Below, one piece after another: positions 28,640-39,876 of a DNA stretch of 64,000 bases. A program made the translations under genes and the position numbers. Position 1 is the first letter of the stretch, and the number at the start of each line of letters is the position of its first letter. Source of the DNA: an uncultured beta proteobacterium (GTDB lineage Bacteria; Pseudomonadota; Gammaproteobacteria; Burkholderiales; Burkholderiaceae); contig CAIZRK010000016.1 in assembly GCA_903935355.1 (NCBI GenBank), positions 1 to 64,000 of the forward strand, written 5' to 3'. Below the pieces are notes generated by a model. That model worked only from the letters and a program-made list of their open reading frames with translations. It was not told where the DNA came from and made no database searches.

Positions 28640-30113
28640 ATTTCTAGACCTGTTTTCAGTCAATGATCCAGGCTGGGGTAATAGTGCCCCAGGCAATGGA
28701 CCCAAAGATGCTAAAGACGGGCAGGGGGGTGAACAAGCTCCTAAAGTTGAGCCTAGTGCCTCTGATGGGCCGGCCGAGCCGCAGCCTAAAAAACCAGAAG
28801 TTACTAAGCCAAGTGGCCCCCCCGATTTAGATGAATTGTGGCGTGATTTTAATGATCGTTTGAGTGGTTTTTTTGGGGGGAAGAAAAAACCAGGCTCGGC
28901 AAGCAAGCCAGCTAACAGACCGAATAACACGGACATTCCTCCACCATCAGAGCGTGGCAATGGCGGCGGCAATGGTGGTTTTAGTGTGCCTAACATCAAC
29001 TTTACCAACCCATTTGGATCAAAAGCGAGTGTTTTAGTGGCAGCTGGCGTGGTATTTTTGATTTGGCTAGCTACTGGATTTTTTATTATTCAAGAAGGTC
29101 AAGCTGGGGTGATTTCTACTTTTGGCAAGTATGCCTATACCGCCAAGCCTGGTATTAACTGGCGTATGCCATGGCCTATTCAGTCGCAAGAAACGGTCAA
29201 TTTGTCGGGTGTACGCTCAGTTGAGGTGGGGCGCCCTGTCTTGATTAAGGCGACTAATCAAAAAGACTCTTCGATGCTCACCGAGGATGAAAACATTATC
29301 GATGTGCGTTTTGCAGTTCAGTACCGCTTAAAAGATCCAACTGATTATTTATTTAATAACCGCGATCCCGATGCAGCAGTGGTCCAAGCCGCTGAAACCG
29401 CTGTACGAGAAATCGTCGCGCGTAGCACGATGGATACAGTGCTGTACGAAGGTCGAGAAAAGATTGCGATTGATTTGGCTAGTTCTATTCAGAAGATCTT
29501 AGATAGTTATAAAACTGGTATTTTCATTACTAGCGTAACGGTCCAAAACGTCCAGCCACCGGAGCAAGTGCAAGCAGCATTTGATGATGCTGTAAAAGCA
29601 GGCCAAGACCAAGAGCGTTTAAAGAGTGAGGGTCAAGCTTATGCCAATGACATCATTCCCCGCGCTAAAGGAACAGGCGCGCGCCTGATTCAAGAGGCCG
29701 AGGGCTATAAAGCACGAGTGGTTGCTACTGCTGAAGGTGATGCAACCCGCTTTAAACAAGTGTTGGCTGAATATGCTAAGGCGCCTGGCGTGACTCGTGA
29801 TCGGATGTATATCGATACCATGAGAGAGATGTATAACAACGTAACTAAGGTGCTGATAGATACTACTAAGAGCAATAGCATGCTGTATCTTCCGCTAGAT
29901 AAAATTGTGGCTCAAGTAAACGCTGAAAGTTCCCAAGCAAACGCACAAAATCCGCAAGCTGGGCAAAGTAATCAAGCTACTCCAACTGGTTCAGTTACTG
30001 TTGGTGGGGCTACTGGAGTTCCTACTGCACCTTCTACTAATACCTCATCGCCTAACAGTAGTGCCGGTGAAAAACGAGATGGCTTACGTAGTCGTGAGCG
30101 GGAGGCCAGATAA
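28629..30113 (+). CDS. hflK: FtsH-protease modulator HflK
   Basis: HflK forms with HflC a large membrane cage around FtsH. A Gly/Pro/Lys-rich cytosolic N-terminus of about 130 residues precedes one transmembrane helix (about 133-153) and a SPFH/band-7 domain (QEGQAGVISTFGKYAYTAKP onward) with a coiled coil. The C-terminal tail is low complexity (Ser, Thr, Asn, Gln). It overlaps hflX (ATG at 28629) and hflC (TAATG). Confidence 0.96.
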   Translation: MTRKFLDLFSVNDPGWGNSAPGNGPKDAKDGQGGEQAPKVEPSASDGPAEPQPKKPEVTKPSGPPDLDELWRDFNDRLSGFFGGKKKPGSASKPANRPNNTDIPPPSERGNGGGNGGFSVPNINFTNPFGSKASVLVAAGVVFLIWLATGFFIIQEGQAGVISTFGKYAYTAKPGINWRMPWPIQSQETVNLSGVRSVEVGRPVLIKATNQKDSSMLTEDENIIDVRFAVQYRLKDPTDYLFNNRDPDAAVVQAAETAVREIVARSTMDTVLYEGREKIAIDLASSIQKILDSYKTGIFITSVTVQNVQPPEQVQAAFDDAVKAGQDQERLKSEGQAYANDIIPRAKGTGARLIQEAEGYKARVVATAEGDATRFKQVLAEYAKAPGVTRDRMYIDTMREMYNNVTKVLIDTTKSNSMLYLPLDKIVAQVNAESSQANAQNPQAGQSNQATPTGSVTVGGATGVPTAPSTNTSSPNSSAGEKRDGLRSREREAR

Positions 30114-30982
30114 TGAATATGAATCGTGTGATAGTGGGCCTGATTGCCCTGATTGCTTTAATCTTTGTACTGTCTTCGAGTATTTTTATTGTGGATCAGC
30201 GTAACTATGCGGTGGTTTTCTCCTTTGGCCAAATTGTGCGAGTGATTGAACAGCCCGGCCTGCAGATTAAATATCCAGCGCCATTTGAAAGTGTCCGCTT
30301 CTTTGATCGGCGTATTTTAACGATTGACAATCCCGAGGCAGAGCGCTTTATTACGGCTGAGAAAAAGAATCTATTAGTAGATTCTTATGTCAAATGGCGC
30401 ATTGTCGATCCTCGAAAGTTCTTCATTAGCTTTAAGGGTGATGAGCGCTTAGCACAAGATCGTCTAACCCAGTTAGTTCGCTCTGCTCTGAATGAAGAGT
30501 TCACTAAGCGGACAGTTCGTGAGCTGATTTCTGATCAGCGCGAACAGGTGATGCAGGGAATACGAAAAAAAGTTGCTGATGATGCTGCAGAGATCGGCGT
30601 AGAAATTGTTGATGTTCGTTTAAAGCGGGTTGATCTTTTGGCTGAGATTAGCGACTCGGTTTATCGCCGTATGGAAGCAGAGCGTAAGCGGGTTGCAAAC
30701 GAACTTCGCTCAACTGGCGCCGCTGAATCAGACAAGATACGTGCTAATGCCGAACGCCAACGGGATACAATTTTGGCAGAAGCTTATCGGGATGCGCAAA
30801 AGATTAAAGGAGCAGGGGATGCAAAAGCAACCGCTCTTTATGCCGAAGCTTTTGGACGGGATGCTCAGTTTGCGCAGTTCTATCAGAGTCTTGAGGCTTA
30901 CCGTAGCTCTTTCAAGGATAAGAAAGATGTGATGGTGGTAGAGCCTAATGGCGAATTCTTTAAGTTCTTGCATAAAAAATAA
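30113..30982 (+). CDS. hflC: FtsH-protease modulator HflC
   Basis: HflC is the partner of HflK. An N-terminal anchor (VIVGLIALIALIFVLSSSIFIV) is followed by a SPFH domain (DQRNYAVVFSFGQIVRVIEQPG) and a coiled-coil region with ERKRVANELRSTG. Length (289 aa) is near the family norm. The ORF has two close starts (MNM). It overlaps hflK by one base. Confidence 0.96.
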   Translation: MNMNRVIVGLIALIALIFVLSSSIFIVDQRNYAVVFSFGQIVRVIEQPGLQIKYPAPFESVRFFDRRILTIDNPEAERFITAEKKNLLVDSYVKWRIVDPRKFFISFKGDERLAQDRLTQLVRSALNEEFTKRTVRELISDQREQVMQGIRKKVADDAAEIGVEIVDVRLKRVDLLAEISDSVYRRMEAERKRVANELRSTGAAESDKIRANAERQRDTILAEAYRDAQKIKGAGDAKATALYAEAFGRDAQFAQFYQSLEAYRSSFKDKKDVMVVEPNGEFFKFLHKK

Positions 30983-31004
30983 TCGAAAGTGAATCAATCC
31001 AATC

Positions 31005-32168
31005 ATGAATCGTTGGTTACTTCCTGAAGATATTGCTGATGTATTGCCAGCTCAGGCTCGTACAGTAGAGTCTTTGCGTCGCGCTATCTTGGATTTGTAT
31101 CAATCTTACGGATACGAATTGGTGGTCCCCCCGATTTTAGAGTTCTTAGATTCTTTGTTAACAGGTACTGGGTCAGATCTCAATTTACAAACATTCAAAT
31201 TAGTCGATCAATTATCGGGACGCACTCTAGGTCTGCGGGCAGACATGACCCCTCAAGTTGCCCGGATCGATGCGCACCTGTTAAATCGTCAAGGCATTAC
31301 CCGTCTTTGTTATGCCGGTTCAATTGCCCATGCTCGCACCCCCGTTGGCAGTGCTGCGAGGGAGGAGTTGCAATTAGGTGCAGAGATTTATGGTTGTGCT
31401 ACCTGGGAAGCAGACTTTGAGGCGATTTCTTTACTCTTAAAAACACTGAGTTTAGCAAGCTTAAATCAGGTGCATTTGGATCTTTCACATGCTGGCGTCT
31501 TAGCCGGTATTTTGGCTGGTCAAGAAATTAGCAAACCTGAAATAGAAACGCTTTATGGATTATTGCAAAGCAAGGATCGTCCACGCTTATCTGCTTGGGC
31601 TCAATGTTTGCCGGCTCCATCGGCTGCTGCACTGATCGCTTTGACTGAGTTGAATGGCCCTTGCGCAGAAGTTTTAAAAAATGCAAAAAAGAGATTACCA
31701 CAACATCAGATGATTGATGATGCCCTAGCACAATTAGATAAGTTAGTTGGCGCTGCATCGACTTTATCGACGGGATTAGAGCTCAGTATCGATTTAGCAG
31801 ATTTGCGTGGCTACCAATACCACAGCGGTGTTATGTTTGCAGCTTATGTCGATAAATTACCTCAGCCCATTGCACGGGGAGGCCGCTATGACTATGTTGG
31901 CCAAGCATTTGGTCGGCCACGTCCTGCCACTGGCTTTTCTTTAGATTTACTCACCTTGGCGCATTTAGCGCCTTTGTGCGCGCGTAAGCCTGCAATCATT
32001 GCGCCTTGGCTAAATGATGCCGCTCTACTTAAAGCTATTGCTGAGCTACGCAGTTCTGGTGAGGTAGTTATTCAGGTAATGCCAGGCGACATTTTAGAAG
32101 CAGATCAATATCAATGTGATCGTGAGTTGGTCAAGCAGGGTGCTACTTGGGAAGTGAAGCAAACTTAA
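31005..32168 (+). CDS. hisZ: ATP phosphoribosyltransferase regulatory subunit
   Basis: HisZ is a catalytically inactive HisRS paralogue required by short-form HisG in histidine synthesis. It has a class-II core (MNRWLLPEDIADVLP start, LRADMTPQVARIDAHLL motif 2 region, ARGGRYDYVGQAFGRPRPATGFSLDL near the end) but no anticodon-binding domain, and is 387 aa long. Its place after hflC and before purA is typical of Burkholderiales. Confidence 0.93.
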   Translation: MNRWLLPEDIADVLPAQARTVESLRRAILDLYQSYGYELVVPPILEFLDSLLTGTGSDLNLQTFKLVDQLSGRTLGLRADMTPQVARIDAHLLNRQGITRLCYAGSIAHARTPVGSAAREELQLGAEIYGCATWEADFEAISLLLKTLSLASLNQVHLDLSHAGVLAGILAGQEISKPEIETLYGLLQSKDRPRLSAWAQCLPAPSAAALIALTELNGPCAEVLKNAKKRLPQHQMIDDALAQLDKLVGAASTLSTGLELSIDLADLRGYQYHSGVMFAAYVDKLPQPIARGGRYDYVGQAFGRPRPATGFSLDLLTLAHLAPLCARKPAIIAPWLNDAALLKAIAELRSSGEVVIQVMPGDILEADQYQCDRELVKQGATWEVKQT

Positions 32169-32170
32169 GC

Positions 32171-33604
<1,434 letters not shown>

Positions 33605-33658
33605 TGAAATATATTTGATTAACCCCATTTTTTAACTTTTGCATAAGAAATTAATAAC

Positions 33659-35887
33659 ATGACTGCACGTACTACCTGCAATAGCCTTCAAGTAGCAACT
33701 CCTCTCTACCATTTCATTGAAGACAAGGTACTTCCTGGAACTGGTATCAAAAGTGCTGACTTTTGGAAGGGTTTTGATGAGATCGTTAAAGACTTAACGC
33801 CAAAAAATGCAGCATTGCTAGCCAAGCGCGATCGCATTCAGGCCGATTTAGATAAGTGGCATAAAACCAATCCAGGCCCAATCAAAGATATGGCTGCCTA
33901 TCGCCAGTATCTTAAAGAAATTGGTTATATCGATGATGTGCCTGCCAAGATTGTGGTTACTACTCAGAATGTGGATGATGAACTTGCCCTCCAGGCTGGC
34001 CCGCAGCTTGTTGTTCCAGTGCTGAATGCGCGTTATGCTTTAAATGCTGCCAATGCCCGTTGGGGTTCTTTGTATGATGCACTCTACGGCACGGATGTTC
34101 TTTCTGAAGAGGGTGGCGCTACTAAAACAGGTGCCTACAATCCCATTCGCGGAGCTAAGGTAGTGGCTTTTGCACGCAATTTCTTGGATCAATCTGTACC
34201 ATTGGCCAAAGCTTTATACAGCGATGTAGTGGCATATAGCGTTGTAGATAAAAAACTGTCCGTGAAATTAAAAGACGGTAGTACTACTGGCTTGGTTGAT
34301 GAAAAACAGTTCGTTGGCTACCAGGGCAATCCTTCTGCACCATCATCTGTCTTGTTGCGCAATCACGGTATTCATATTGACATTCAGGTAGATAAGAGCA
34401 AAACGATTGGCTCAACTGATCCTGCTGGCATCAATGATGTCGTGCTTGAAGCTGCACTCTCAACTATTTTAGATTTAGAAGACTCAGTAGCAGTTGTTGA
34501 TGGCGATGATAAAGTGCTCGCTTATGAAAACTGGTTAGGTATTCTTAAAGGGACTTTGGTTGAAGAGGTAGTAAAGGGGAGTAAGACCATTACCCGCACC
34601 TTAAATCCAGATCGCAAATACACTGCAGGCATTGGGGCAGTCAATGCTAAAGATGGTATTGTCACATTGCATGGCCGTTCACTCCTGTTTCTCCGTAACG
34701 TTGGCCACCTGATGACTAACCCAGCCATTATTACTGGCGAAGGTAAGGAAATATACGAAGGCATCTTAGATGCAGTAGTGACCGTGTTGATTGCTTTGTA
34801 TGACATTAATCGCCCAGCGACACAGGCTATTGGCAACACACGTAAAGGCTCTGTCTATATTGTTAAGCCAAAAATGCACAGCGCAGAAGAAGTCGCGTTT
34901 GCTAGCGAGCTCTTTGGTCGGGTTGAGAAATTACTTGGTTTGCCCGAGAACACAGTCAAATTAGGCATCATGGATGAAGAGCGGCGGATGAGTACTAATC
35001 TCAAGGCCGCAATCGCTGCCGCAGGTGCGCGCGTTGCCTTTATCAATACCGGTTTCTTAGATCGCACTGGTGATGAAATGCATACCGGAATGTATGGTGG
35101 CGCTATGGTTCGCAAAGGCAGAATGAAGATTGCTAAATGGTTCGGAGCATATGAGCGCCGTAATGTGTTGGCAGGCTTAGATTGTGGACTGCGTGGCCGT
35201 GCACAGATTGGCAAGGGCATGTGGCCCGCACCAGATCTCATGAAGGAAATGGTAGAACAAAAAGGGGCACACCCTTTAGCCGGAGCTAATACCGCTTGGG
35301 TGCCATCGCCTACCGCTGCCACTTTGCATGCAATGCACTATCACCAGGTTGATGTTGCAAAGATCCAGGAGGACATGGAGAAGCAAGATACTGCAGCTGA
35401 GTATGAGGCTTTAACCGATGAGCTCTTGACTGTGCCAATTGCGCTATATCCTGATTGGACTAAAGAGGAGATTCGCGAAGCGCTAAATAATAATTGCCAA
35501 GGTATTTTGGGTTATGTCGTTCGCTGGATTGACCAAGGTGTTGGTTGCTCTAAGGTGCCAGATATTTATAACGTAGGTTTAATGGAAGATCGCGCAACAT
35601 TGCGTATTTCTAGTCAGCATATTGCTAACTGGTTGCTACATAAATATGTAACAAAAGAGGAAGTGAATGAAGCCTTACAACGCATGGCCACTATTGTTGA
35701 TGCACAAAATGCAGACGATCCCCTCTACAAGCCGATGATGCCAAACTACCAAGATTCATATGCTTATCAAGCTGCAAGCGATCTGATCTTTAAGGGTCTT
35801 GAGCAGCCAAACGGGTATACCGAACCATTGCTACATGCTTGGCGCTTGAAGGTAAAGAAGGAAAAGAAGGGGCAGGCGACTGCTTAA
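33659..35887 (+). CDS. glcB: malate synthase G
   Basis: GlcB condenses glyoxylate with acetyl-CoA to malate, allowing growth on glycolate, glyoxylate or C2 compounds. The G-form is recognised by size (742 aa, slightly long) and by [61 protein letters not shown] and [17 protein letters not shown]. No isocitrate lyase lies beside it. A strong hairpin terminator follows. Confidence 0.96.
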   Translation: MTARTTCNSLQVATPLYHFIEDKVLPGTGIKSADFWKGFDEIVKDLTPKNAALLAKRDRIQADLDKWHKTNPGPIKDMAAYRQYLKEIGYIDDVPAKIVVTTQNVDDELALQAGPQLVVPVLNARYALNAANARWGSLYDALYGTDVLSEEGGATKTGAYNPIRGAKVVAFARNFLDQSVPLAKALYSDVVAYSVVDKKLSVKLKDGSTTGLVDEKQFVGYQGNPSAPSSVLLRNHGIHIDIQVDKSKTIGSTDPAGINDVVLEAALSTILDLEDSVAVVDGDDKVLAYENWLGILKGTLVEEVVKGSKTITRTLNPDRKYTAGIGAVNAKDGIVTLHGRSLLFLRNVGHLMTNPAIITGEGKEIYEGILDAVVTVLIALYDINRPATQAIGNTRKGSVYIVKPKMHSAEEVAFASELFGRVEKLLGLPENTVKLGIMDEERRMSTNLKAAIAAAGARVAFINTGFLDRTGDEMHTGMYGGAMVRKGRMKIAKWFGAYERRNVLAGLDCGLRGRAQIGKGMWPAPDLMKEMVEQKGAHPLAGANTAWVPSPTAATLHAMHYHQVDVAKIQEDMEKQDTAAEYEALTDELLTVPIALYPDWTKEEIREALNNNCQGILGYVVRWIDQGVGCSKVPDIYNVGLMEDRATLRISSQHIANWLLHKYVTKEEVNEALQRMATIVDAQNADDPLYKPMMPNYQDSYAYQAASDLIFKGLEQPNGYTEPLLHAWRLKVKKEKKGQATA

Positions 35888-35924
35888 GCGCTGGTAAGTA
35901 ACACCACGTATGAATCTACAAAAT

Positions 35925-35964
35925 AATGAGAATGGATTTGTTGAAAGGCAAATCCATTCTCATT
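35925..35964 (+). terminator. terminator-like hairpin after glcB
   Basis: AATGAGAATGGATTTG (35925-35940) pairs with CAAATCCATTCTCATT (35949-35964), a 16-bp perfect stem with an 8-base loop. Only a short T-run follows, so it may act as a terminator or 3'-end stabiliser. Confidence 0.7.
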
Positions 35965-35978
35965 TAAAGGTCTAGGCC

Positions 35979-36476
35979 ATGTTCAGTTTTTTAAATCCAT
36001 TTGCCAGTGTCAAAATATCTAGCCAAGAGCTAGGATTTACGTTCAATGATGGAGGTAGGGGCTTAGCAGGGTTTAAAGGAGGTGCAGGTGATTGCGTAGT
36101 GAGAGCTATTGCCATTGCTACTCAATTACCCTATATCCAAGTCTATGAAGATCTCTTGCAAGCTAATGCAGCTTATGCCAATAGCAGAAACGACAAGCTT
36201 GCCCGAAGACTGAATGCTAAAGGCTCATCTCCCAGAAATGGTAATCATCGCAATGTATTTCATGACTACATTTTGGGTCATGGCTTCATATGGGTGCCCA
36301 CAATGAAAATTGGGACCGGCTGTCAGGTTCATCTAAGAGCCCATGAATTGCCCTCTGGAACTTTAATTGTGAAGGTTTCTAAGCACTTAACAACGATTAT
36401 TGAGGGGGTGATACACGATACGCATAATCCCTCTAGAGGGGGTAGTCGCTGCGTGTATGGGTATTACCAAAAGTAG
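35979..36476 (+). CDS. putative papain-like cysteine-peptidase-fold protein
   Basis: A Cys near the start of a helix (GAGDCVVRAIAIATQLPY), a His (VSKHLTTIIEG) and a His-Asp/Asn cluster (VIHDTHNPSRGG) follow the order and spacing of papain-fold cysteine peptidases. Similar DCVxRAxAIAT proteins are familiar from phage and bacterial genomes without assigned function. The peptidase idea is inferred from motif order only. No signal peptide is seen. The gene stands alone after a hairpin. Confidence 0.5.
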   Translation: MFSFLNPFASVKISSQELGFTFNDGGRGLAGFKGGAGDCVVRAIAIATQLPYIQVYEDLLQANAAYANSRNDKLARRLNAKGSSPRNGNHRNVFHDYILGHGFIWVPTMKIGTGCQVHLRAHELPSGTLIVKVSKHLTTIIEGVIHDTHNPSRGGSRCVYGYYQK

Positions 36477-36514
36477 CGTAAAGCCGCAAGCTTTAGCTCT
36501 CTAATCTCTAATCC

Positions 36515-36670
36515 CTAATCACCAACTCGGTTTTTATGGGATTGTTCTTCTAAATGCTTTGCTTCAATAAAAGCATCCACCAATAAAAGTATGAAGTCTT
36601 TAATTGCAAACAAGGGTTTTAAGCTCAATAGCGATGTACTCTGAAACTGTGCAGTATTGGAATGTGCCAT
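36515..36670 (-). CDS. small protein, 51 aa
   Basis: This ORF is too short for the track. ATG (36668-36670) is preceded by AAGGAG with seven bases between. The product starts MAHSNTAQFQSTSLLSLKPL and has one hydrophobic stretch (FAIKDFILLLVDAFIEA) and a basic end; it could be an amphipathic or membrane-associated helix. A 12-bp palindrome lies just upstream. I do not recognise it. It fills the 270-bp space between its neighbours. Confidence 0.55.
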   Translation of the reverse strand: MAHSNTAQFQSTSLLSLKPLFAIKDFILLLVDAFIEAKHLEEQSHKNRVGD

Positions 36671-36684
36671 TTTAATGCTCCTTA

Positions 36685-36696
36685 AGGGTATACCCT
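36685..36696. promoter_or_regulatory. 12-bp palindrome upstream of the 51-aa ORF
   Basis: AGGGTATACCCT is perfectly self-complementary. It lies directly upstream of the ribosome-binding site of the 51-aa ORF, and a related CACCCTATTGAT follows on the plus strand. The position suits an operator. Confidence 0.45.
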
Positions 36697-36746
36697 ATGA
36701 TACACCCTATTGATAGGCAGTGGCACTTCTCAGAAAATGAGCCCTT

Positions 36747-37238
36747 TTAATCTGAATCGGGGTTGCTAGGATCGTATTTCTGATTCCAGGCATTTTTATA
36801 GGCGCTAGTCATGCCAATCATGATGGAGGTGGTCCATGCAAGGCAAAACAAGCCTGTAAATGAGATGAAAAGGGCTAAGGATTTCCAGCCATCAGGCAAG
36901 GTATCGGCCTCAAAACCAACCGTGGTGTAGCAACTTCCAGCAAAAAGTATCGCAAGAACAGGATCTGCAATGAGATCCTTAGAGATTAAAAAAACTGACC
37001 AAAACAGAATTTCTACTAAGTGAATGAGAGCTATAAATACAAAGGCTTTATAAAAGTGGAAAAAGACGCGGTTGTATTGAGTCAGTTTGAGATTTTTGCG
37101 GGTTTTACGCTCAAAACGCATAAATATATGATTTATGGCGCTCCCATGGAAAACCAATATAAAAATCAGACAAGCAACCCCCCAAAACACGTCTCTGAAT
37201 AAATGGAGATATGAAAAATTAATGAGGGTAGAGATCAT
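36747..37238 (-). CDS. ion channel protein with K+-channel-like pore
   Basis: Three to four hydrophobic helices surround a pore loop with the filter-like CYTTVGFEADTLPDGW, as in the two-helix Ion_trans_2 family. The filter departs from the potassium consensus TVGYG: it reads TVGFE, so selectivity is uncertain. No RCK/TrkA-N domain is attached. The track's TTG start gives MTM; the ATG two codons on (37238) is the likelier start. The small 51-aa gene lies downstream on the same strand. Confidence 0.75.
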   Translation of the reverse strand: MISTLINFSYLHLFRDVFWGVACLIFILVFHGSAINHIFMRFERKTRKNLKLTQYNRVFFHFYKAFVFIALIHLVEILFWSVFLISKDLIADPVLAILFAGSCYTTVGFEADTLPDGWKSLALFISFTGLFCLAWTTSIMIGMTSAYKNAWNQKYDPSNPDSD

Positions 37239-37286
37239 GGTCAATAGTGCTACTGCCTAAGGAAAGAATTCTTGAGTAGGATGATA

Positions 37287-38570
37287 ATGGCATATCCCCT
37301 ATACCAAGTAAAGCTACCCTTGTCCGCAAATCTGACTTCTCTAGAGGCAAAAAAGCGAGAACGTTTTTTCTTATTAGCATTGGCTGGTATTCAGTTCACC
37401 CATATTTTGGATTTCATGATCATGATGCCTTTGGGGCCGGATTTCATTCGGGTCCTTGAGATCAATACGCATCAATTCGGTCTTTTGTTATCCTCTTATA
37501 CCTTTGCCGCAGCGATAGCTGGTATTTTTGCAACATACTACATTGATCGATTTGAACGTAGACAGTTATTACTAAGCCTATACATATTTTTTATTATCGC
37601 TACATTAGCTTGTAGCTTTGCACCTAACTATCACACCCTCTTTATTGCTAGAGCATTTGCCGGTGCCTTTGGGGGCATCTTAGGGTCTTTGGTGCAGACA
37701 ATAGTGGCTGATGCTATTCCGTTTGAACGCAGAGGCAAAGCGCTAGGCACGGTGATGGCTGCTTTTTCAGTATCAACAGTAGCTGGTGTACCTTTAAGCT
37801 TATTCTTGGCAAATCATATTTCCTCTTTAGGCTGGCGCGCACCCTTCATTTTTATTGCTTTGATTTCTACGCTTATTTTGTATTTGGGTTACCGAAATAT
37901 TCCCAAAATAGCGGGGCATCTAGATCATGTGCATGAAGGTGCTCGCCTTAGGCAAATCTGGAATATCGTATTTGAAGCGCAGCATTTAAAAGCATTTTTG
38001 TTTATGGCTTTGATTATGATGACGGGCTTTTCGGTAATCCCATATATTGCTCTCTATCTCACAGCTAATGTGGGAGTAGATAACTCGTATATCTCCCTGA
38101 TTTATTTATGCGGTGGAGTAGCAACCTTAATGAGCTCTCGATGGATTGGCCATCTATCAGATCAATATGGCAAGGTTTTAGTCTTTAGGGTGCTAGCGAT
38201 TGTTAGCCTCATCCCTTTATTAGTGACCACCAATTTACCGCAGGTCCCTCTTTGGGTTGTTTTAATCAATTCCACAGCCTTTTTCATTCTAATCTCAGGA
38301 CGGATGATTCCGGCAATGGCGATGGTGAGTCAGGTAGTCGATGCCAAAATCAGAGGTACCTTCATGAGCTTAGTGGGCTCAGTTCAAATGCTGGCCTTAG
38401 GGATAGCTTCGGTAGTGGCTGGTATGGTAGTGACTATCCAATCTGATGGCAAGATGGAGCACTATGACTTAGTGGGTTATGGAGCAGCGATTTGCGGCTT
38501 GCTTACCATCTACTTGGTAGGATATATTCATACTGATAAACAGGCTGAACAAGCAGCAAAATCAATTTAA
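37287..38570 (+). CDS. MFS transporter, drug-efflux-like
   Basis: Twelve hydrophobic segments are visible. The MFS pattern includes a long TM1 (FLLALAGIQFTHILDFMIMM), DRFERRQLL after TM2, ARAFAGAFGG and the GVPLSLFLANHISSLGWRAPF motif C region seen in drug/proton antiporters of the AraJ/PbuE type. The substrate is unknown. The track starts at a TTG; AGGA five bases before the ATG at 37287 favours MAYPLYQ. Confidence 0.85.
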   Translation: MAYPLYQVKLPLSANLTSLEAKKRERFFLLALAGIQFTHILDFMIMMPLGPDFIRVLEINTHQFGLLLSSYTFAAAIAGIFATYYIDRFERRQLLLSLYIFFIIATLACSFAPNYHTLFIARAFAGAFGGILGSLVQTIVADAIPFERRGKALGTVMAAFSVSTVAGVPLSLFLANHISSLGWRAPFIFIALISTLILYLGYRNIPKIAGHLDHVHEGARLRQIWNIVFEAQHLKAFLFMALIMMTGFSVIPYIALYLTANVGVDNSYISLIYLCGGVATLMSSRWIGHLSDQYGKVLVFRVLAIVSLIPLLVTTNLPQVPLWVVLINSTAFFILISGRMIPAMAMVSQVVDAKIRGTFMSLVGSVQMLALGIASVVAGMVVTIQSDGKMEHYDLVGYGAAICGLLTIYLVGYIHTDKQAEQAAKSI

Positions 38571-38597
38571 CGGGTTTTAGCAGAAAGAATAAGCATC

Positions 38598-39281
38598 ATG
38601 AAATTTCAAAGACCAGACGGTAAATCGGTAGAGGCGTTCTTAGTGGAGCCTCCAAGTCAAATCAATGCCCCCGGAGTTGTATTAATACAGGAGTGGTGGG
38701 GTCTAGATCATGAGATTAAAAATGCTGCAGAGCGGTTAGCCAATGCAGGCTATCGTGTTTTAGTGCCAGATTTGTATCGTGGCAAATTAGCGCTAGATGC
38801 AAATGAAGCAGAACACTTGATGGGTGAATTGGATTTTGGCGACGCTGCTAGTCAAGATATCCGCGGTGCTGTTCAGTATCTCAAAGCGAGCGGTAGTGCA
38901 AAAGTAGCGGTAGCGGGCTTTTGTATGGGTGGCGCATTAACCATACTTTCGGCTGTTAATATCCCCGAGCTTGATGCAACAGTGGTTTGGTATGGTTATC
39001 CCCCAATGGAATATGTAGATGCTAAGGCAATTATGACGCCGATGCTGGCGCACTGGGCCTTGCATGATGAATTTTTTGCTATTTCTGGGGTTGATCAATT
39101 AGAGAAAAAGCTTCAGTTAGCCGGAGTTTATTACGACTTTCATCGCTATGATGCAAAACATGCTTTTGCTAATCCTCAATCTGAGAAGCGCGGATTGCCT
39201 CCATTGCAGTACAGCCCTGCCAATGCAGAGCTTGCATGGGACAGAACCCTTGTTTTTTTGAAAAAACATTTAGCCAACTAA
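38598..39281 (+). CDS. dienelactone hydrolase family protein
   Basis: An alpha/beta-hydrolase of the DLH family. The nucleophile elbow GFCMGGAL carries cysteine, as in true dienelactone hydrolases. The His lies in RYDAKHAFAN and an acid in LHDEFFAI. The N-terminus EWWGLDHEIKNAAERLA is also typical. The usual reaction opens dienelactone to maleylacetate, but no ring-cleavage genes lie nearby and many relatives act on other esters. Confidence 0.9.
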   Translation: MKFQRPDGKSVEAFLVEPPSQINAPGVVLIQEWWGLDHEIKNAAERLANAGYRVLVPDLYRGKLALDANEAEHLMGELDFGDAASQDIRGAVQYLKASGSAKVAVAGFCMGGALTILSAVNIPELDATVVWYGYPPMEYVDAKAIMTPMLAHWALHDEFFAISGVDQLEKKLQLAGVYYDFHRYDAKHAFANPQSEKRGLPPLQYSPANAELAWDRTLVFLKKHLAN

Positions 39282-39307
39282 CAACTAACAATTTAATCAT
39301 TATCTCT

Positions 39308-39805
39308 ATGCATCTCTTTGCGCAAAATCTTGCAATAGAAATTGCTTCTTACTATCGAAATCTAGCCTTAGGGCATGGCGTCATTCCGAAAGTTTTTAGC
39401 TTGGTTAATGCACTAGGTGATCAGTATGTATTCTTCATTGATGATCTACAAATGCCTACAGATGAAGAGTCTCAATTTTTAGCATTTATTGTGCAGCAAC
39501 ACGAGGCTGTCTGTTATGCCCGAGGCACTTTGGTGATTCTAGAAAAGTCCGTACAGCTGATTGAATTTGCCGTCATTGATAAAGAGGATGATGAGGCGAT
39601 TGTTTGCTCTGCTAAATTAACGCGTGATATAGATGAAAAACCCATCGATCTTACTGATTTTGAAAAGAGTCTAGTACCCAAGAAATCCATCTTCTTTAGC
39701 GGTCTTTTTGAGCCGATCTCCCTCTCTGAAGGTAAAGCCGAAGAGTTTGAAAGCCTTTGGGATGAGATGAAACCCAAAATTTTGCATAGAACTATGGGCA
39801 TTTAG
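39308..39805 (+). CDS. hypothetical protein, about 165 aa
   Basis: I do not recognise this protein. It is soluble and mixed alpha/beta, without signal peptide. The track start at 39236 lies inside the hydrolase gene; the ATG at 39308 (MHLFAQNLAIEIASYY) gives a clean start 26 bases after the hydrolase stop, although no strong Shine-Dalgarno is seen. It may be cotranscribed with the hydrolase. Confidence 0.6.
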   Translation: MHLFAQNLAIEIASYYRNLALGHGVIPKVFSLVNALGDQYVFFIDDLQMPTDEESQFLAFIVQQHEAVCYARGTLVILEKSVQLIEFAVIDKEDDEAIVCSAKLTRDIDEKPIDLTDFEKSLVPKKSIFFSGLFEPISLSEGKAEEFESLWDEMKPKILHRTMGI

Positions 39806-39863
39806 CGTAGTGACTGACTTTAGAGACTCAATTTTACTAAGGTGGTGGTGTACTGGTAAGTTT

Positions 39864-39869
39864 TATAAT
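39864..39869 (+). promoter_or_regulatory. candidate -10 box for glmM
   Basis: A perfect TATAAT ends seven bases before the glmM ATG, so the transcript would begin at or next to the start codon. No good -35 box and no Shine-Dalgarno are seen. Confidence 0.4.
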
Positions 39870-39876
39870 TAAACCC

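Noticed and set aside
28622-29008. 128-aa Pro/Leu-rich ORF on the minus strand
   Set aside because: It is antisense to the low-complexity N-terminus of hflK and is a compositional shadow.
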